Of a DNA stretch of 64,000 nucleotides, positions 8,421 through 16,738 are shown piece by piece. The stretch spans positions 1-64,000 of the forward strand of contig NZ_PNFD01000002.1 in the NCBI RefSeq assembly GCF_003254645.1. The letters run 5' to 3'. Origin of the DNA: Microbacterium suaedae (GTDB lineage Bacteria > Actinomycetota > Actinomycetes > Actinomycetales > Microbacteriaceae). Under the pieces are notes generated by a model. The model saw only the letters and a list, made by a program, of their open reading frames with translations, did no database searches and was not told where the DNA came from. The position numbers and the translations under genes are program-made. Numbering within the stretch: the stretch's first letter is position 1; each line of letters begins with the position of its first letter.

Positions 8421-9446
8421 ATGATCCGGTTCGAGAACGTCACCAAACGGTACCGCGGCACGAAGGCGCCCGCGCTCGATGGCGTCGACTTCGAGATCTC
8501 GCGTGGCGAGTTCGTCTTCCTGGTCGGCGCGTCGGGATCGGGGAAGTCGTCCTGCCTGCGCCTGATGACCCGGGAAGGGGTGCCGAGCGACGGCCGAGTG
8601 CTCGTGCTCGGCCGCGACACGAAGACGCTGAGCGATCGCCGCACGCCGTACTTCCGCCGCAACATCGGAACCGTCTTCCAAGACTTCCGACTGCTGCCAT
8701 CGAAGACCGTGGCGCAGAACATCGCCTTCGCGCTGAAGGTCATCGGGCGCTCCCGGGCCTTCATCCGATCCGCTGTCCCCGAGGCGCTCGAACGCGTCGG
8801 CCTCGAAGGGATGGGCCGCCGCATGCCGCACGAGCTCTCGGGTGGTGAGCAGCAGCGCATCGCGATCGCGCGCGCGATCGTCAACCGCCCCCAGATCGTG
8901 CTCGCGGACGAGCCGACAGGAAACCTCGACCCGACGACCTCGGTCGAGATCATGCGCGTGCTGGAGTCCATCCACGCGGCTGGCACGACCGTCGTGATGG
9001 CGACGCACGAGGCCGCTTTCGTCGACAAGATGCGTCGCCGAGTGATCGAGCTGAGGCACGGGCGCCTGATCCGAGACGAGATCGGCGGGGCCTACGGCGA
9101 CACATCGGCGCTCAGCACGCTGCGACCCGAGGCCGAGCGCGGCGCGTCGGCGCTCGCAGCCTTCACCGCTGCGCTCGAGGTGCAGCGAGAAGTGTCAGGC
9201 GGCGCCGCGGATCCGCGTGCTCATGTGGATCCGTTCGAGACCTCGCGCGACGATGAGGCCGCCGCGGCACCACCCGTGGAGGAAGAGCCGAGCGGGGCAG
9301 TGGATCCGGGCGCGACGGCGGGACCGGACGACGCGGCGAAGCCGGAAGACGCCGAGCGCGCCGCCGAACCCGAGATCGACGAACTCGGCATGGCCGACCG
9401 CCTGGGGCTCGCGCATCGCGACGACGAAGTGGGTCCGACCTCGTGA
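8421..9446 (+). CDS. ftsE: Cell division ATP-binding protein FtsE with long acidic C-terminal tail
   Basis: The product has 341 residues. Residues 1 to about 225 form the ABC ATPase: Walker A GASGSGKSS near residues 36-44, the Q-loop in FQDFRLLPSKTV, the signature LSGGEQQRIAIARA and Walker B VLADEPTGNLD. With FtsX it forms the membrane complex that activates peptidoglycan hydrolases at division. Known FtsE proteins are about 220-230 residues, so the remaining 115 residues are an extension rich in Ala, Glu, Asp and Pro. A GAGG site precedes the ATG, and TACTCT (8406-8411) is a possible -10. The gene overlaps ftsX by 4 bp, so the two are translationally coupled. Confidence 0.95.
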   Translation: MIRFENVTKRYRGTKAPALDGVDFEISRGEFVFLVGASGSGKSSCLRLMTREGVPSDGRVLVLGRDTKTLSDRRTPYFRRNIGTVFQDFRLLPSKTVAQNIAFALKVIGRSRAFIRSAVPEALERVGLEGMGRRMPHELSGGEQQRIAIARAIVNRPQIVLADEPTGNLDPTTSVEIMRVLESIHAAGTTVVMATHEAAFVDKMRRRVIELRHGRLIRDEIGGAYGDTSALSTLRPEAERGASALAAFTAALEVQREVSGGAADPRAHVDPFETSRDDEAAAAPPVEEEPSGAVDPGATAGPDDAAKPEDAERAAEPEIDELGMADRLGLAHRDDEVGPTS

Positions 9447-10354
9447 ATCTCTCCCTCATCCTCTCCGAAGCGCTCCAGGGTCTTCGACGCAACGCGTCGA
9501 TGGTCGTCTCCGTCATCCTCGTGACGTTCGTGTCCCTCACCTTCGTCGGAGCCGCGGTCCTCATGCAGGCCCAGATCGCGAAGACGAACTCCTATTTCCA
9601 GGACCGCGCGCAGGTCGATGTGTACATGTGCTCGGATGCCTCAGTGGTCGACACATGCGTCGATGGATCCGCGACGGACGAGCAGATCTCCGAAGTGCGG
9701 GGGCTGCTCGAGGGGTCCATGCTCGCGCCGCTGATCCAGGACTTCTCGTACGAGTCGCAGGAGGAAGCGCACGAGGCGCTCAGCTCCGTCGTTGACGAGG
9801 AGATCGCGAACATCATCTCCGTCGAGCAGACGAGTGCGATCTTCCACGTCAACCTGATGGATCCCGACCAGACGAACGTGATCCGTGAGGCCTTCAACGG
9901 TGTGCAGGGAGTCGAGGAGGTCGCGGATCAGCTCGAGTACCTCGACCCGCTGTTCGCGACTCTGACAATCGCGACGTATATCGCGGTCGGCATCGCCGTG
10001 CTCATGCTCATCTCGGCGGTCCTCCTGATCGCCACGACGATCAGATTGTCCGCGTACGCGCGGCGCCGCGAGGTCGGAATCATGCGACTGGTCGGCGCGT
10101 CGAACGCGACGATCCAGACGCCGTTCGTCCTCGAAGGGGTCCTCGCGGCGTTCATCGGCGCGGCGCTCGCGAGCGGCGCCGTGCTCGTGGGAGTACGCAT
10201 CGGCGTGCAGGACTACCTCGCGCGCGAAGCCGGCGCGATCCCGTGGATCACGCTCGCAGACGCCTGGTACGTCGTGCCCGTCATCGTCGTTCTCGGCGTT
10301 ACGCTCGCGGCGCTTTCGGCGGGGGTCGCGATCCGTCGCTGGCTCCGCGCCTGA
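9443..10354 (+). CDS. ftsX: Cell division permease-like protein FtsX
   Basis: This 303-residue protein starts with GTG overlapping the ftsE stop codon. It has one N-terminal membrane helix (residues about 20-43), a large extracytoplasmic domain (about 45-170) and three C-terminal helices with RRREVGIMRLVGASNATIQ, the conserved FtsX cytoplasmic loop. The outer domain contains a Cys pair (MCSDASVVDTC), which may form a disulfide. The partner is FtsE. In actinobacteria the outer domain contacts RipC-type hydrolases; that interaction is family knowledge, not shown here. Confidence 0.95.
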   Translation: MNLSLILSEALQGLRRNASMVVSVILVTFVSLTFVGAAVLMQAQIAKTNSYFQDRAQVDVYMCSDASVVDTCVDGSATDEQISEVRGLLEGSMLAPLIQDFSYESQEEAHEALSSVVDEEIANIISVEQTSAIFHVNLMDPDQTNVIREAFNGVQGVEEVADQLEYLDPLFATLTIATYIAVGIAVLMLISAVLLIATTIRLSAYARRREVGIMRLVGASNATIQTPFVLEGVLAAFIGAALASGAVLVGVRIGVQDYLAREAGAIPWITLADAWYVVPVIVVLGVTLAALSAGVAIRRWLRA

Positions 10355-10420
10355 CGCACTCGGGTCCGCGTGGCATAGGATGAAAGGCTGTGCGAGACAA
10401 GAGTCTGAGGAGGTGAGCGC

Positions 10421-10897
10421 ATGGCTCGTGAGAAGGGCGAGAAGGTCGTCGCGGTGAACCGCCGCGCGCGCCACGAATACACGTTCGAGAAGACGTACGA
10501 AGCCGGCATCGCGCTCACCGGCACCGAGGTGAAGTCGCTGCGCGCCGGTCATGCGAACCTCACCGACGGGTACGCGTTCATCGACCGTGGCGAAGCGTGG
10601 CTCGACCAGGTGAACATCCCGCAGTACTCGCAGGGCACGTGGACGAACCATGCGGCCAAGCGTCAGCGCAAGCTGCTGCTGCACAAGGATGAGATCACGA
10701 AGATCGGGCAGAAGGTCGCGCAGGGCGGCTACACGCTCATCCCGCTCAAGTTGTACTTCGTCGATGGCCGCGCGAAGGTCGAGATCGCGGTCGCGAAGGG
10801 CAAGACTCAGTACGACAAGCGCCAGACGCTGCGCGAGCGGCAGGACAAGCGGGAGGCCGAGCGCGCGATGCGCAGCCGCAACCGCCTGGGCGAGTGA
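10421..10897 (+). CDS. smpB: SsrA-binding protein SmpB
   Basis: The 158-residue product shows the SmpB core: NRRARHEYTFEKTYEAGIAL, TGTEVKSLRAGHANL and WLDQVNIPQYSQG, and ends in a basic tail (KRQTLRERQDKREAERAMR). It binds tmRNA and delivers it to stalled ribosomes for trans-translation. A strong ribosome-binding site AGGAGGTG precedes the ATG, and TAGGAT (10376-10381) is a likely -10, so this gene has a real leader. The ftsE-ftsX-smpB order is common in actinobacteria. The tmRNA gene, often close by, is not in the following 60 bases. Confidence 0.95.
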   Translation: MAREKGEKVVAVNRRARHEYTFEKTYEAGIALTGTEVKSLRAGHANLTDGYAFIDRGEAWLDQVNIPQYSQGTWTNHAAKRQRKLLLHKDEITKIGQKVAQGGYTLIPLKLYFVDGRAKVEIAVAKGKTQYDKRQTLRERQDKREAERAMRSRNRLGE

Positions 10898-10958
10898 GAA
10901 CCCCGTAGCGCGTCCGACCTCATCGGCGTACCGTCGAAGGTACGCGGAGGTGAAGAAC

Positions 10959-11144
10959 ATGCACGCAACGGTGGGTGCGCGTCTCGTCGTCCATTCCCCG
11001 CATGTCGGCGAGTCGGAGCAGCACGGAACGGTTCTCGAGGTGCGCGGCGACGACGGAGGTCCGCCGTACCTCGTGCGGTACGACGACGGGCGCGAGTCGC
11101 TCCTGTTTCCCGGCGCCGACTGCGAGATCGAGCACGCCGGCTGA
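10959..11144 (+). CDS. DUF1918 domain protein
   Basis: This small protein of 61 residues starts at ATG 10959 after a good GGAGGTGA site. It reads MHATVGARLVVHSPHVGE and ends with a strand-rich DGGPPYLVRYDDGRESLLF segment. DUF1918 is a small SH3-like beta-barrel family in actinobacteria with no known biochemical role. It lies alone between smpB and the prepilin peptidase gene and is complete despite its size. Confidence 0.85.
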   Translation: MHATVGARLVVHSPHVGESEQHGTVLEVRGDDGGPPYLVRYDDGRESLLFPGADCEIEHAG

Positions 11145-11184
11145 CGTCGTACACAGGCATCTACGCGACCCCCTGCGCAGTCCC

Positions 11185-11190
11185 TAGTGT
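11185..11190 (+). promoter_or_regulatory. -10 box, leaderless promoter of the prepilin peptidase gene
   Basis: TAGTGT ends 6 nt before the GTG at 11197. No ribosome-binding site is present. Confidence 0.55.
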
Positions 11191-11196
11191 GGGCGC

Positions 11197-11667
11197 GTGC
11201 ACCTCGCTCATGCCCTGATGATCGCGGCGCAGGCGGGCTTCGTCGGCGTGGGGGCCGTCCTGACACATATCGATATCCGCGAGCATCGGCTGCCGAATCG
11301 GATCCTCGCGCCGGCGACGTTCGCCCTTCTGGCGCTCGCCGTGCTCGCCGCGCTCGCAGAGGGGTCCGCCGATCTCCTTCTTCGCGCCGCCTTGGGCGGA
11401 TTCGTGCTGGGCGGCATCTACCTGGTGTTGCGCGCGGTCAGCAGGGGCGGTCTCGGCGGGGGAGACGTGAAGCTCGCCGTCCCGGTCGGCATCGTGCTCG
11501 CGTGGGATGGATGGGCGGCGCTCGCCGCGGGCGGTGCGCTCGCCTTCGCCGTCGGCGGCCTGTGGGCCGCGGGGATGATCGCGGCCCGGCTCGGCACCGC
11601 CTCAACCCATATCGCATTCGGTCCGTGCATGATCCTCGGCGCGGTGGGCGGACTCGCGCTCACGTGA
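11197..11667 (+). CDS. Small A24-family prepilin peptidase
   Basis: The 156-residue membrane protein lacks the N-terminal methyltransferase domain and resembles the CpaA/TadV type. The first catalytic Asp is in THIDIREHRLPNR and the second in GLGGGDVKLAV, the G-x-G-D motif of aspartic prepilin peptidases. It would cut leader peptides of type IV pilin-like or Tad pilins at the membrane. No pilin or secretion ATPase gene lies nearby, so its substrates must be encoded elsewhere. The GTG start is placed by a leaderless promoter. Confidence 0.88.
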   Translation: MHLAHALMIAAQAGFVGVGAVLTHIDIREHRLPNRILAPATFALLALAVLAALAEGSADLLLRAALGGFVLGGIYLVLRAVSRGGLGGGDVKLAVPVGIVLAWDGWAALAAGGALAFAVGGLWAAGMIAARLGTASTHIAFGPCMILGAVGGLALT

Positions 11668-11705
11668 GCCGTTCTCCCGCCCAGAACCTCGATACCGTGG
11701 ACCTC

Positions 11706-12770
11706 ATGGGCGGCATGCTGCGGATGATCGATCAGGTCGTGAAGCGCGTGCTGCGCCTGCGGCTCGTGCGTGCGTTTCTTCTCTACAGCGACCATCGCGG
11801 GGGGCTCCTCGCGGCGGCGATCACCTTCCGCATGCTCTTCGCCGTCTTTGCCGCGGTTCTGCTCGGGTTCTCCGCCGTGACGATCTGGCTCTCGGCGCGC
11901 AGCGACCTCGTCGACGCGCTCATCGAGACTGTCAACGACGTCGTTCCGGGACTGCTCGAAGTCGACGGACAAGGGCTCATCGATGTCAGCGCGGCGACGC
12001 AGTTCGGCGCAGACAACGTGATCGCGGGCGTCGTCTCGGTGCTCGCGCTCGTCTGGGCCCTTGTGAGCGCCGTCGGCAACCTCCGCATGTCGATCCGAAC
12101 GATCGCGGGGACGCGTCACGAGAACTCGAATGCCCTTATCATGCGCGCGTTCGACCTGCTGTTCGCCCTGTCGATCGGTGTCCTCCTCATCGCGTCCGCC
12201 GCTGCGACGTTCCTCGGGACGGCGTTCGTCGACAGCGCTCTCGAATGGCTCGGGGTGACGCAGGGAGGGGTCGCCGAGGTCCTGACACGCGCCGGAACTG
12301 TGTTCGCGACCTTCGTACTCGACGCCGTGGTCATCGCGTGGCTGTTCTGGTTGCAGTCGGGGATGAAGATGGGGGTGCGCACGATGCTCCCGGGGGTTCT
12401 CGTCGGCGCGGCGGGACTCGTGCTCCTGCAGCAGGCGTCCAGCCTGTTCGTCGGAGGCGCCGACAACAACCCGCTGCTGAAGTCGTCGGCGTCGCTCATC
12501 GCGCTTCTGCTGTGGTTCAACTTCTCCGCGCAGGTCGTGCTGATCGCGTCGGCGTACATCGTGGTGACCGTAGAAGAACAGGACAACCGCGTCGCTGAAC
12601 GATACGGCGCGGAGAACTTCCACCAGCGCCGTGTGCGCGCGGCTGAACGCGATGTGCGCGTCGCGGATGACGCGCTCCGAGCGGCACGGGCCGAGGAGCG
12701 TGCCGCGCGCGAGAAGGCGGCCGAGCGGTCGCGCCGGCTCGCCGCGCGAGCGGAGCGCCGGGGGCGTTGA
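11706..12770 (+). CDS. YihY/BrkB family inner-membrane protein
   Basis: The product has 354 residues from ATG 11706. It contains about six membrane helices and the family-like stretches YSDHRGGLLAAAITFRMLFA and LLKSSASLIALLLWFNFSAQ. The last 60 residues are a charged, Arg/Ala/Glu-rich helix, probably cytoplasmic. The family was once annotated as ribonuclease BN but is regarded as a membrane protein of unsettled, possibly transport, function. Two starts are possible. ATG 11706 has TACCGT 7 nt upstream (leaderless). GTG 11664 overlaps the preceding stop codon and would add 14 residues. The first fits the local pattern better. Confidence 0.82.
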   Translation: MGGMLRMIDQVVKRVLRLRLVRAFLLYSDHRGGLLAAAITFRMLFAVFAAVLLGFSAVTIWLSARSDLVDALIETVNDVVPGLLEVDGQGLIDVSAATQFGADNVIAGVVSVLALVWALVSAVGNLRMSIRTIAGTRHENSNALIMRAFDLLFALSIGVLLIASAAATFLGTAFVDSALEWLGVTQGGVAEVLTRAGTVFATFVLDAVVIAWLFWLQSGMKMGVRTMLPGVLVGAAGLVLLQQASSLFVGGADNNPLLKSSASLIALLLWFNFSAQVVLIASAYIVVTVEEQDNRVAERYGAENFHQRRVRAAERDVRVADDALRAARAEERAAREKAAERSRRLAARAERRGR

Positions 12771-12799
12771 ACGAGGGCGGCGGGATCCGCGGAGACCCG

Positions 12800-12805
12800 T
12801 AGGCT
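12800..12805 (+). promoter_or_regulatory. -10 box, leaderless promoter of the CYTH gene
   Basis: TAGGCT, then GGATCC, then ATG at 12812: a clear example of the 6-nt leaderless arrangement. Confidence 0.6.
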
Positions 12806-12811
12806 GGATCC

Positions 12812-13411
12812 ATGGCCGCGCAGCGCTCTGTGGAGATCGAGAAGAAGTTCGACGTCGACGCGGGAACGCCGGTGCCCGACTGGACGCAGGTCCCGGGCGT
12901 CGCGCGCGTGGGCGCGGGGGAGGAGCGACACCTCGATGCCCGCTATCTGGACACCGCCGATCTCGCTCTCGCCCGCGCGGGCGTTGCTGTCCGACGCCGG
13001 ACGGGCGGGCCTGATGCCGGCTGGCACATCAAGGGCCCGCTTACAGACGGCGGTCGCGTCGAGCTCGGGTGGCCCCTGAGCGACGACGTTCCCGCGGAGC
13101 TACGCAGCGAGCTCGCGCAGTGGACGACCGGTCCGCTCGAGCCCCTCGCGCGCATCGTCAACGACCGCACGGCCTATGCGCTGTTCGATGGTGAAGGCGG
13201 GGTCATTGCCGAGTTCGTCGACGACCAGGTTCGCGCGACCGATCTGCGCGAGGGCATCGAGCGCGCCTGGTGCGAGTGGGAGATCGAGCTCGGCCCGGCG
13301 GCCCCCGAAGACCGCGACGCGTTCTTCGCGGAGATCGCGCGCGTGGCGACGGCCGCGGGGGCCCGAGACGCCGGCTCCGCGTCGAAGCTCGCCCGCGCCC
13401 TCGGGCGGTAG
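12812..13411 (+). CDS. CYTH domain protein (triphosphate tunnel metalloenzyme family)
   Basis: The 199-residue protein begins with the CYTH hallmark EIEKKF at residues 7-12 (ExExK-type), followed by LDARYLDTADLALARAGVAV and RRRTGGPDAGWHIK, which supply basic residues lining the tunnel. The acidic strands VIAEFVDDQV and WCEWEIEL provide metal ligands. Family members hydrolyse triphosphates (inorganic triphosphate, thiamine triphosphate) or act as class IV adenylate cyclases. No CHAD domain is attached, so which activity applies here is open. Transcription is leaderless. Confidence 0.85.
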   Translation: MAAQRSVEIEKKFDVDAGTPVPDWTQVPGVARVGAGEERHLDARYLDTADLALARAGVAVRRRTGGPDAGWHIKGPLTDGGRVELGWPLSDDVPAELRSELAQWTTGPLEPLARIVNDRTAYALFDGEGGVIAEFVDDQVRATDLREGIERAWCEWEIELGPAAPEDRDAFFAEIARVATAAGARDAGSASKLARALGR

Positions 13412-13450
13412 GTCACGCCCCTCCGGGGGGGGGGTAGCGCAGCACCACAA

Positions 13451-13530
13451 CACAACGCAGTCAATCCGGCCCGTCCGTGTCCCGGACCATGGCGTGTCGG
13501 CCCCGCGTGTGCGGGAATGACTGCGTTGTG
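13451..13530. repeat. 80-bp imperfect inverted repeat
   Basis: CACAACGCAGTCA (13451-13463) is matched by its exact reverse complement at 13518-13530. The pairing continues inward past one mismatch (ATCC opposite GGGA). The 54-nt interior is GC-rich with further short pairings. The size and terminal repeats resemble a miniature element or a structured RNA, but I see no flanking target duplication. Confidence 0.55.
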
Positions 13531-13893
13531 CTGCCGGCGGCACGCCGACGCGGCGAGACGGGAAGCGGGCGGTCACCGACGGCGGAGGCATCTGATTCCA
13601 CTCCCGTGGCGAGGCGTCGTCGTGTTCTTCGTCATTCGGTTTCGTCATCGCAGCCCACCCATCACCCGCAGCTGAACAGTGGTCGCCGAGTGCCTGCGTG
13701 CCCTCGGGGGTGAGAGCGAATCTCCCCTCCGATCGGCCGAGGCGGAGTGCCTGATGGCTTCTGAGAGGCGGAGTCGACGACGCGTCCAGTGTGGCATGAG
13801 CGACATGTGTTGCCACGTGTTGCGAGGACGGGCGCTCGGACGTCCACGGGGCGGACAGGTGGGGCAGGTCCGAGGGTGCCCCGTCGCCGAGAC

Positions 13894-13930
13894 GAAGAGG
13901 CCCGGATCCGTGTGGGATCCGGGCCTCTTC
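13894..13930. terminator. Strong hairpin terminator of lpdA
   Basis: A perfect 16-bp stem (13894-13909 with 13915-13930) with loop GTGTG lies 13 bases beyond the lpdA stop codon. The stem contains two GGATCC sites, one in each arm. It probably also stops readthrough from the left. Confidence 0.75.
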
Positions 13931-13943
13931 GCGAGCGGGTCTG

Positions 13944-15341
13944 TCACATGTTGATCATGTGACCGGCGAGGCCGTGGAAGCCCTCCTGCAGCGCCTCCGA
14001 CAGGGTCGGGTGCGTGTGGACGTTGCGGGCTGCCTCGAGCGCCGTGAGATCCCACTTCTGCGCGAGCGTGAGCTCGGGGAGCAGTTCGGAGACGTCGGGC
14101 CCGATGAGGTGGCCGCCCAGGAGCTCGAGGTGCTCAGCGTCGGCGATCAGCTTGACGAATCCGACGGGCTCGCCGAGGCCGTTCGCCTTGCCGTTCGCGC
14201 TGAACGGGAACTTGGCGACCTTCACGTCGTGTCCCTCGGCCTTGGCCTGCTCCTCGGTGAGCCCGAAGCTCGCGACCTGGGGAGAGCAGAACGTGGCGCG
14301 CGGCATCATGCGGTAGTCGCCGAGCGTCTGCGTCTCGGCGCCGCCGATCGTCTCGGCCGCGACGACGGCCTGTGCCTCAGCAACGTGCGCGAGCTGCAGC
14401 TTGGCCGTGACGTCGCCGATCGCGTAGACGCCGTCGACGTTCGTGCGCATGTGGTCGTCGATGTCGATCGCGCCGCGGTCGGTGAGCTTCACACCGGTCT
14501 TCTCGAGGCCGTAGCCCTCGGTGCGCGGCGCGAAGCCGACCGACATGAGCACCTTGTCGGCGTCCAGCTCGCCCGTCGTGCCGTCGGACTTCTTGTAGGT
14601 GACGTGCACACCCTGGCCGTTGTCGTCAGCGGAGGTGACGCCCGTCGAGGTGAGGATGTCGATGCCGAGCTTCTTATAGGCCTTCGCGATCTCCTTCGAG
14701 ACGTCGGCGTCCTCGTTCGGCAGCACGCGGTCGGCGAACTCGACGATCGTGACCTTCACGCCGTAGTTCGACAGCACGTACGCGAACTCCATGCCGATCG
14801 CGCCGGCGCCGACGATGACGATCGAGTTCGGCAGATCGCGCGAGAGGATCTGCTCCTCGTACGAAACGACGTTCTCGCTGAGCTCGATGCCCGGCAGAGA
14901 GCGCACGACCGATCCCGTCGAGATGATGACGTTGTCGGCCGTGACGCGCTCGGACGTCCCGTCGCTCTTCGCGACGTCGATCGTCTTGGCGTCGACGAAG
15001 GATCCGCGCCCGGAGTACTCCGTCACCTTGTTCTTCTTCATGAGGAAGTGGATCCCCTTGACATGGGTCTCCGCGACCTTGCGACTACGGTCGAAGGCCT
15101 TCCCGAAGTCGAAGGACACCTCGCCCGACATGCCGAAGAAATCGGCCTTGTGCGTGAAGGTGTGGGCGACTTCCGCGTTCTTGAGGAGCGACTTCGAGGG
15201 GATGCAGCCCACGTTCAGGCACACACCGCCCCAGTACTTCTCTTCGATGATCGCGGTGTTGAGGCCGAGCTGGGCGCTGCGAACGGCCGCGACGTAACCG
15301 CCGGGGCCCGCGCCGAGGATGACGACGTCGTAGTGAGGCAT
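13944..15341 (-). CDS. lpdA: Dihydrolipoyl dehydrogenase
   Basis: The 465-residue product has the FAD-binding [17 protein letters not shown] at residues 10-26 and the redox-active cysteines in CLNVGC (C41 and C46). An NAD-binding [13 protein letters not shown] lies in the middle, and the C-terminal catalytic pair is in HTHPTLSE. It reoxidises lipoamide on the E2 subunits of the pyruvate and 2-oxoglutarate dehydrogenase complexes. It is monocistronic, with a leaderless promoter (TAGGCT 6 nt upstream on the minus strand) and a strong terminator. The GarA-like FHA protein encoded nearby is, in related bacteria, a regulator of 2-oxoglutarate dehydrogenase. Confidence 0.96.
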   Translation of the reverse strand: MPHYDVVILGAGPGGYVAAVRSAQLGLNTAIIEEKYWGGVCLNVGCIPSKSLLKNAEVAHTFTHKADFFGMSGEVSFDFGKAFDRSRKVAETHVKGIHFLMKKNKVTEYSGRGSFVDAKTIDVAKSDGTSERVTADNVIISTGSVVRSLPGIELSENVVSYEEQILSRDLPNSIVIVGAGAIGMEFAYVLSNYGVKVTIVEFADRVLPNEDADVSKEIAKAYKKLGIDILTSTGVTSADDNGQGVHVTYKKSDGTTGELDADKVLMSVGFAPRTEGYGLEKTGVKLTDRGAIDIDDHMRTNVDGVYAIGDVTAKLQLAHVAEAQAVVAAETIGGAETQTLGDYRMMPRATFCSPQVASFGLTEEQAKAEGHDVKVAKFPFSANGKANGLGEPVGFVKLIADAEHLELLGGHLIGPDVSELLPELTLAQKWDLTALEAARNVHTHPTLSEALQEGFHGLAGHMINM

Positions 15342-15347
15342 GCTCTC

Positions 15348-15353
15348 AGCCTA
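15348..15353 (-). promoter_or_regulatory. -10 box, leaderless promoter of lpdA
   Basis: On the minus strand TAGGCT ends 6 nt before the ATG at 15341, with no ribosome-binding site. Confidence 0.6.
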
Positions 15354-15386
15354 ATGGGCGTGATCGAACCGTGGGATCGGCGCGTC

Positions 15387-16112
15387 TCAGGGACGCCGCG
15401 CGCGGACGATCATCGTCACGATGAACGCGATCAGGGCGAGCACGACGATGCCGCCGACGATCGCGATGATGGCCGGCGTGCCGAGTCCGGAGTCGGCGGG
15501 CGGCGCCGAGGCATCGGGGGCGTCGGTCTCGGTGGGCGCGCTCGGCACCTCGCTCGGTGCGGGAGAACTAGTCGGATCCGGCGTCGAAGTGGGCTCCGGG
15601 CTCGGCGTTGCCGCGGCGCTCTCGGCCGTGAAGGTGAACATCTGGCTGTCGGCGTGGCCGTCGCCGTACACGACCTGCCAGACGACGGTGTAGACCCCGG
15701 CCGGGGCATTCGCATTGTCGAGTGCCTGTGTGACCGTCGGGCCGTCGACGACTGCGTTGCCCGATGCATAGTCGGTGCAGTCACGGGTGTCGGCGTGGCC
15801 GGGGTCGGCGATGAGCAGGCCGGCGTCCTCGCACGACGCATCGTAGACCTGCACCTGGGTGTTCGAGCGGCCGCCTGCCTGCTGATCCTCGGGAAGGGGC
15901 TCGGTCAGGTCGTCGCTGAAGGTCAGCGACACCTCAGCCGGCAGTGCGGCGACCGTGCCATCTGTCTCGGGCGTCGTCGATACGAGGCTCGAGTGTGCCG
16001 CGGCGGGCGCGGCGACGGCGAACGGGGCGAGCAGCGCCGCGCCAGCGACGAGCGCCGCGACGAGGGCGCGCGCGGCGCGGGGATGGGAATGGGGGGAATC
16101 ACGGTGCTTCAC
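15387..16112 (-). CDS. Secreted CopC-domain protein with C-terminal membrane anchor
   Basis: From the GTG at 16112 the product has 241 residues. A signal peptide (basic start, hydrophobic core ALVAALVAGAALLAPFAV, then AAPAAAHSS) places His as the first residue of the mature protein, as in CopC copper-binding proteins. The CopC-like domain contains LVSTTPETDGTVAALPAEV and VYTVVWQVVYGDGHADSQMF, and is followed by a Pro/Ser/Thr-rich linker and one C-terminal membrane helix with RARRP at the end. One Cys pair (SCEDAGLL and RDC) is probably disulfide-bonded. Related actinobacterial proteins are linked to copper handling, but no CopD partner is adjacent. The start is supported by TACCGT 7 nt upstream. 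Confidence 0.8.
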   Translation of the reverse strand: MKHRDSPHSHPRAARALVAALVAGAALLAPFAVAAPAAAHSSLVSTTPETDGTVAALPAEVSLTFSDDLTEPLPEDQQAGGRSNTQVQVYDASCEDAGLLIADPGHADTRDCTDYASGNAVVDGPTVTQALDNANAPAGVYTVVWQVVYGDGHADSQMFTFTAESAAATPSPEPTSTPDPTSSPAPSEVPSAPTETDAPDASAPPADSGLGTPAIIAIVGGIVVLALIAFIVTMIVRARRP

Positions 16113-16119
16113 GAACGAC

Positions 16120-16125
16120 ACGGTA
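16120..16125 (-). promoter_or_regulatory. -10 box, leaderless promoter of the CopC gene
   Basis: TACCGT on the minus strand ends 7 nt before the GTG at 16112. Confidence 0.5.
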
Positions 16126-16240
16126 CGCCTCGTCCCGAGAGGATCCTCCGAACCTCCCCGTGCCCCGCTGGATCCGCCGAGATTCCCGCGCGTCGCACGA
16201 TGCTGATCGGCTAGGCTTGGGGGATACGGAAGGAGCGCGC

Positions 16241-16738
16241 GTGTCTGAGCAGCAGTACGAGCCGATGTCGACGGCCACAAGGCACATCCCGAGCGCGTCC
16301 GGTCACGACGGGACCGGCGACCACACCCAGACGTTCGGGCATGATTCCGATTTGTCATTCGTTCCCTTCCACGGCGAGTTGTCGCAGGCCGAGCTCGATG
16401 CGGTCGCCGCACTTCCGGCGAGCGCCGCGCTCCTGCTCGTGCGTTCCGGTCCGCAGGCGGGCGCGCGTTATCTCCTCGACAGCGACGCGACCATCGTCGG
16501 TCGCCACCCTGAGGCCGACATCTTCCTCGACGACGTGACCGTGTCGCGGCGTCACGCCGAGATCACCCGAAACCGCGGCAGCTTCGAGCTCGTCGATCAG
16601 CGTTCGCTCAACGGCACGTATGTCAGTGGCGAGCGCGTCGACCGTGCCCAGCTGCGCAACGGCGACGAGGTGCGCATCGGCAAGTTCCGGCTCAACTTCT
16701 TCAGCTCCCCGCGCGACCTTCCGGCGGCAGGTTCCTGA
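16241..16738 (+). CDS. FHA domain protein, GarA/OdhI-like
   Basis: The 165-residue product carries a C-terminal FHA domain (about residues 75-150): VGRHPEADIFLDD, VSRRHAEI and SLNGTYV are the phosphothreonine-binding loops. The N-terminal region has THTQTF-like threonines (DHTQTF near residue 30) where GarA and OdhI are phosphorylated by Ser/Thr kinases. In Corynebacterium and Mycobacterium the unphosphorylated form inhibits 2-oxoglutarate dehydrogenase and controls glutamate metabolism. The start is GTG with AAGGAG 5 nt upstream; TAGGCT (16211-16216) is the likely -10. The stop overlaps the ftsR start (TGATG). Confidence 0.88.
   Translation: MSEQQYEPMSTATRHIPSASGHDGTGDHTQTFGHDSDLSFVPFHGELSQAELDAVAALPASAALLLVRSGPQAGARYLLDSDATIVGRHPEADIFLDDVTVSRRHAEITRNRGSFELVDQRSLNGTYVSGERVDRAQLRNGDEVRIGKFRLNFFSSPRDLPAAGS

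Larger units (their letters stand above)
13412..13943. other. 532-bp non-coding gap between convergent genes
   Basis: The gap holds a run of ten G residues (13425-13434), a long inverted repeat (13451-13530), a weak hairpin GGGGCA/TGCCCC (13861-13882) and the perfect lpdA terminator. No frame has a start, ribosome-binding site and family resemblance good enough to call a gene. On the minus strand around 13600-13800 there is a stretch translating to GRFALTPEGTQAL that faintly recalls a winged-helix tail, perhaps a decayed remnant. Confidence 0.5.

Noticed and set aside
10898..10958. tmRNA (ssrA) gene directly after smpB
   Set aside because: Only 61 bp separate smpB from the DUF1918 gene, too short for tmRNA.
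13551..13816. Possible remnant of a winged-helix regulator on the minus strand (GRFALTPEGTQAL)
   Set aside because: Only one short family-like phrase, no start signal, and the frame runs into the antisense of the CYTH gene. Noted as a possible decayed gene but not called.
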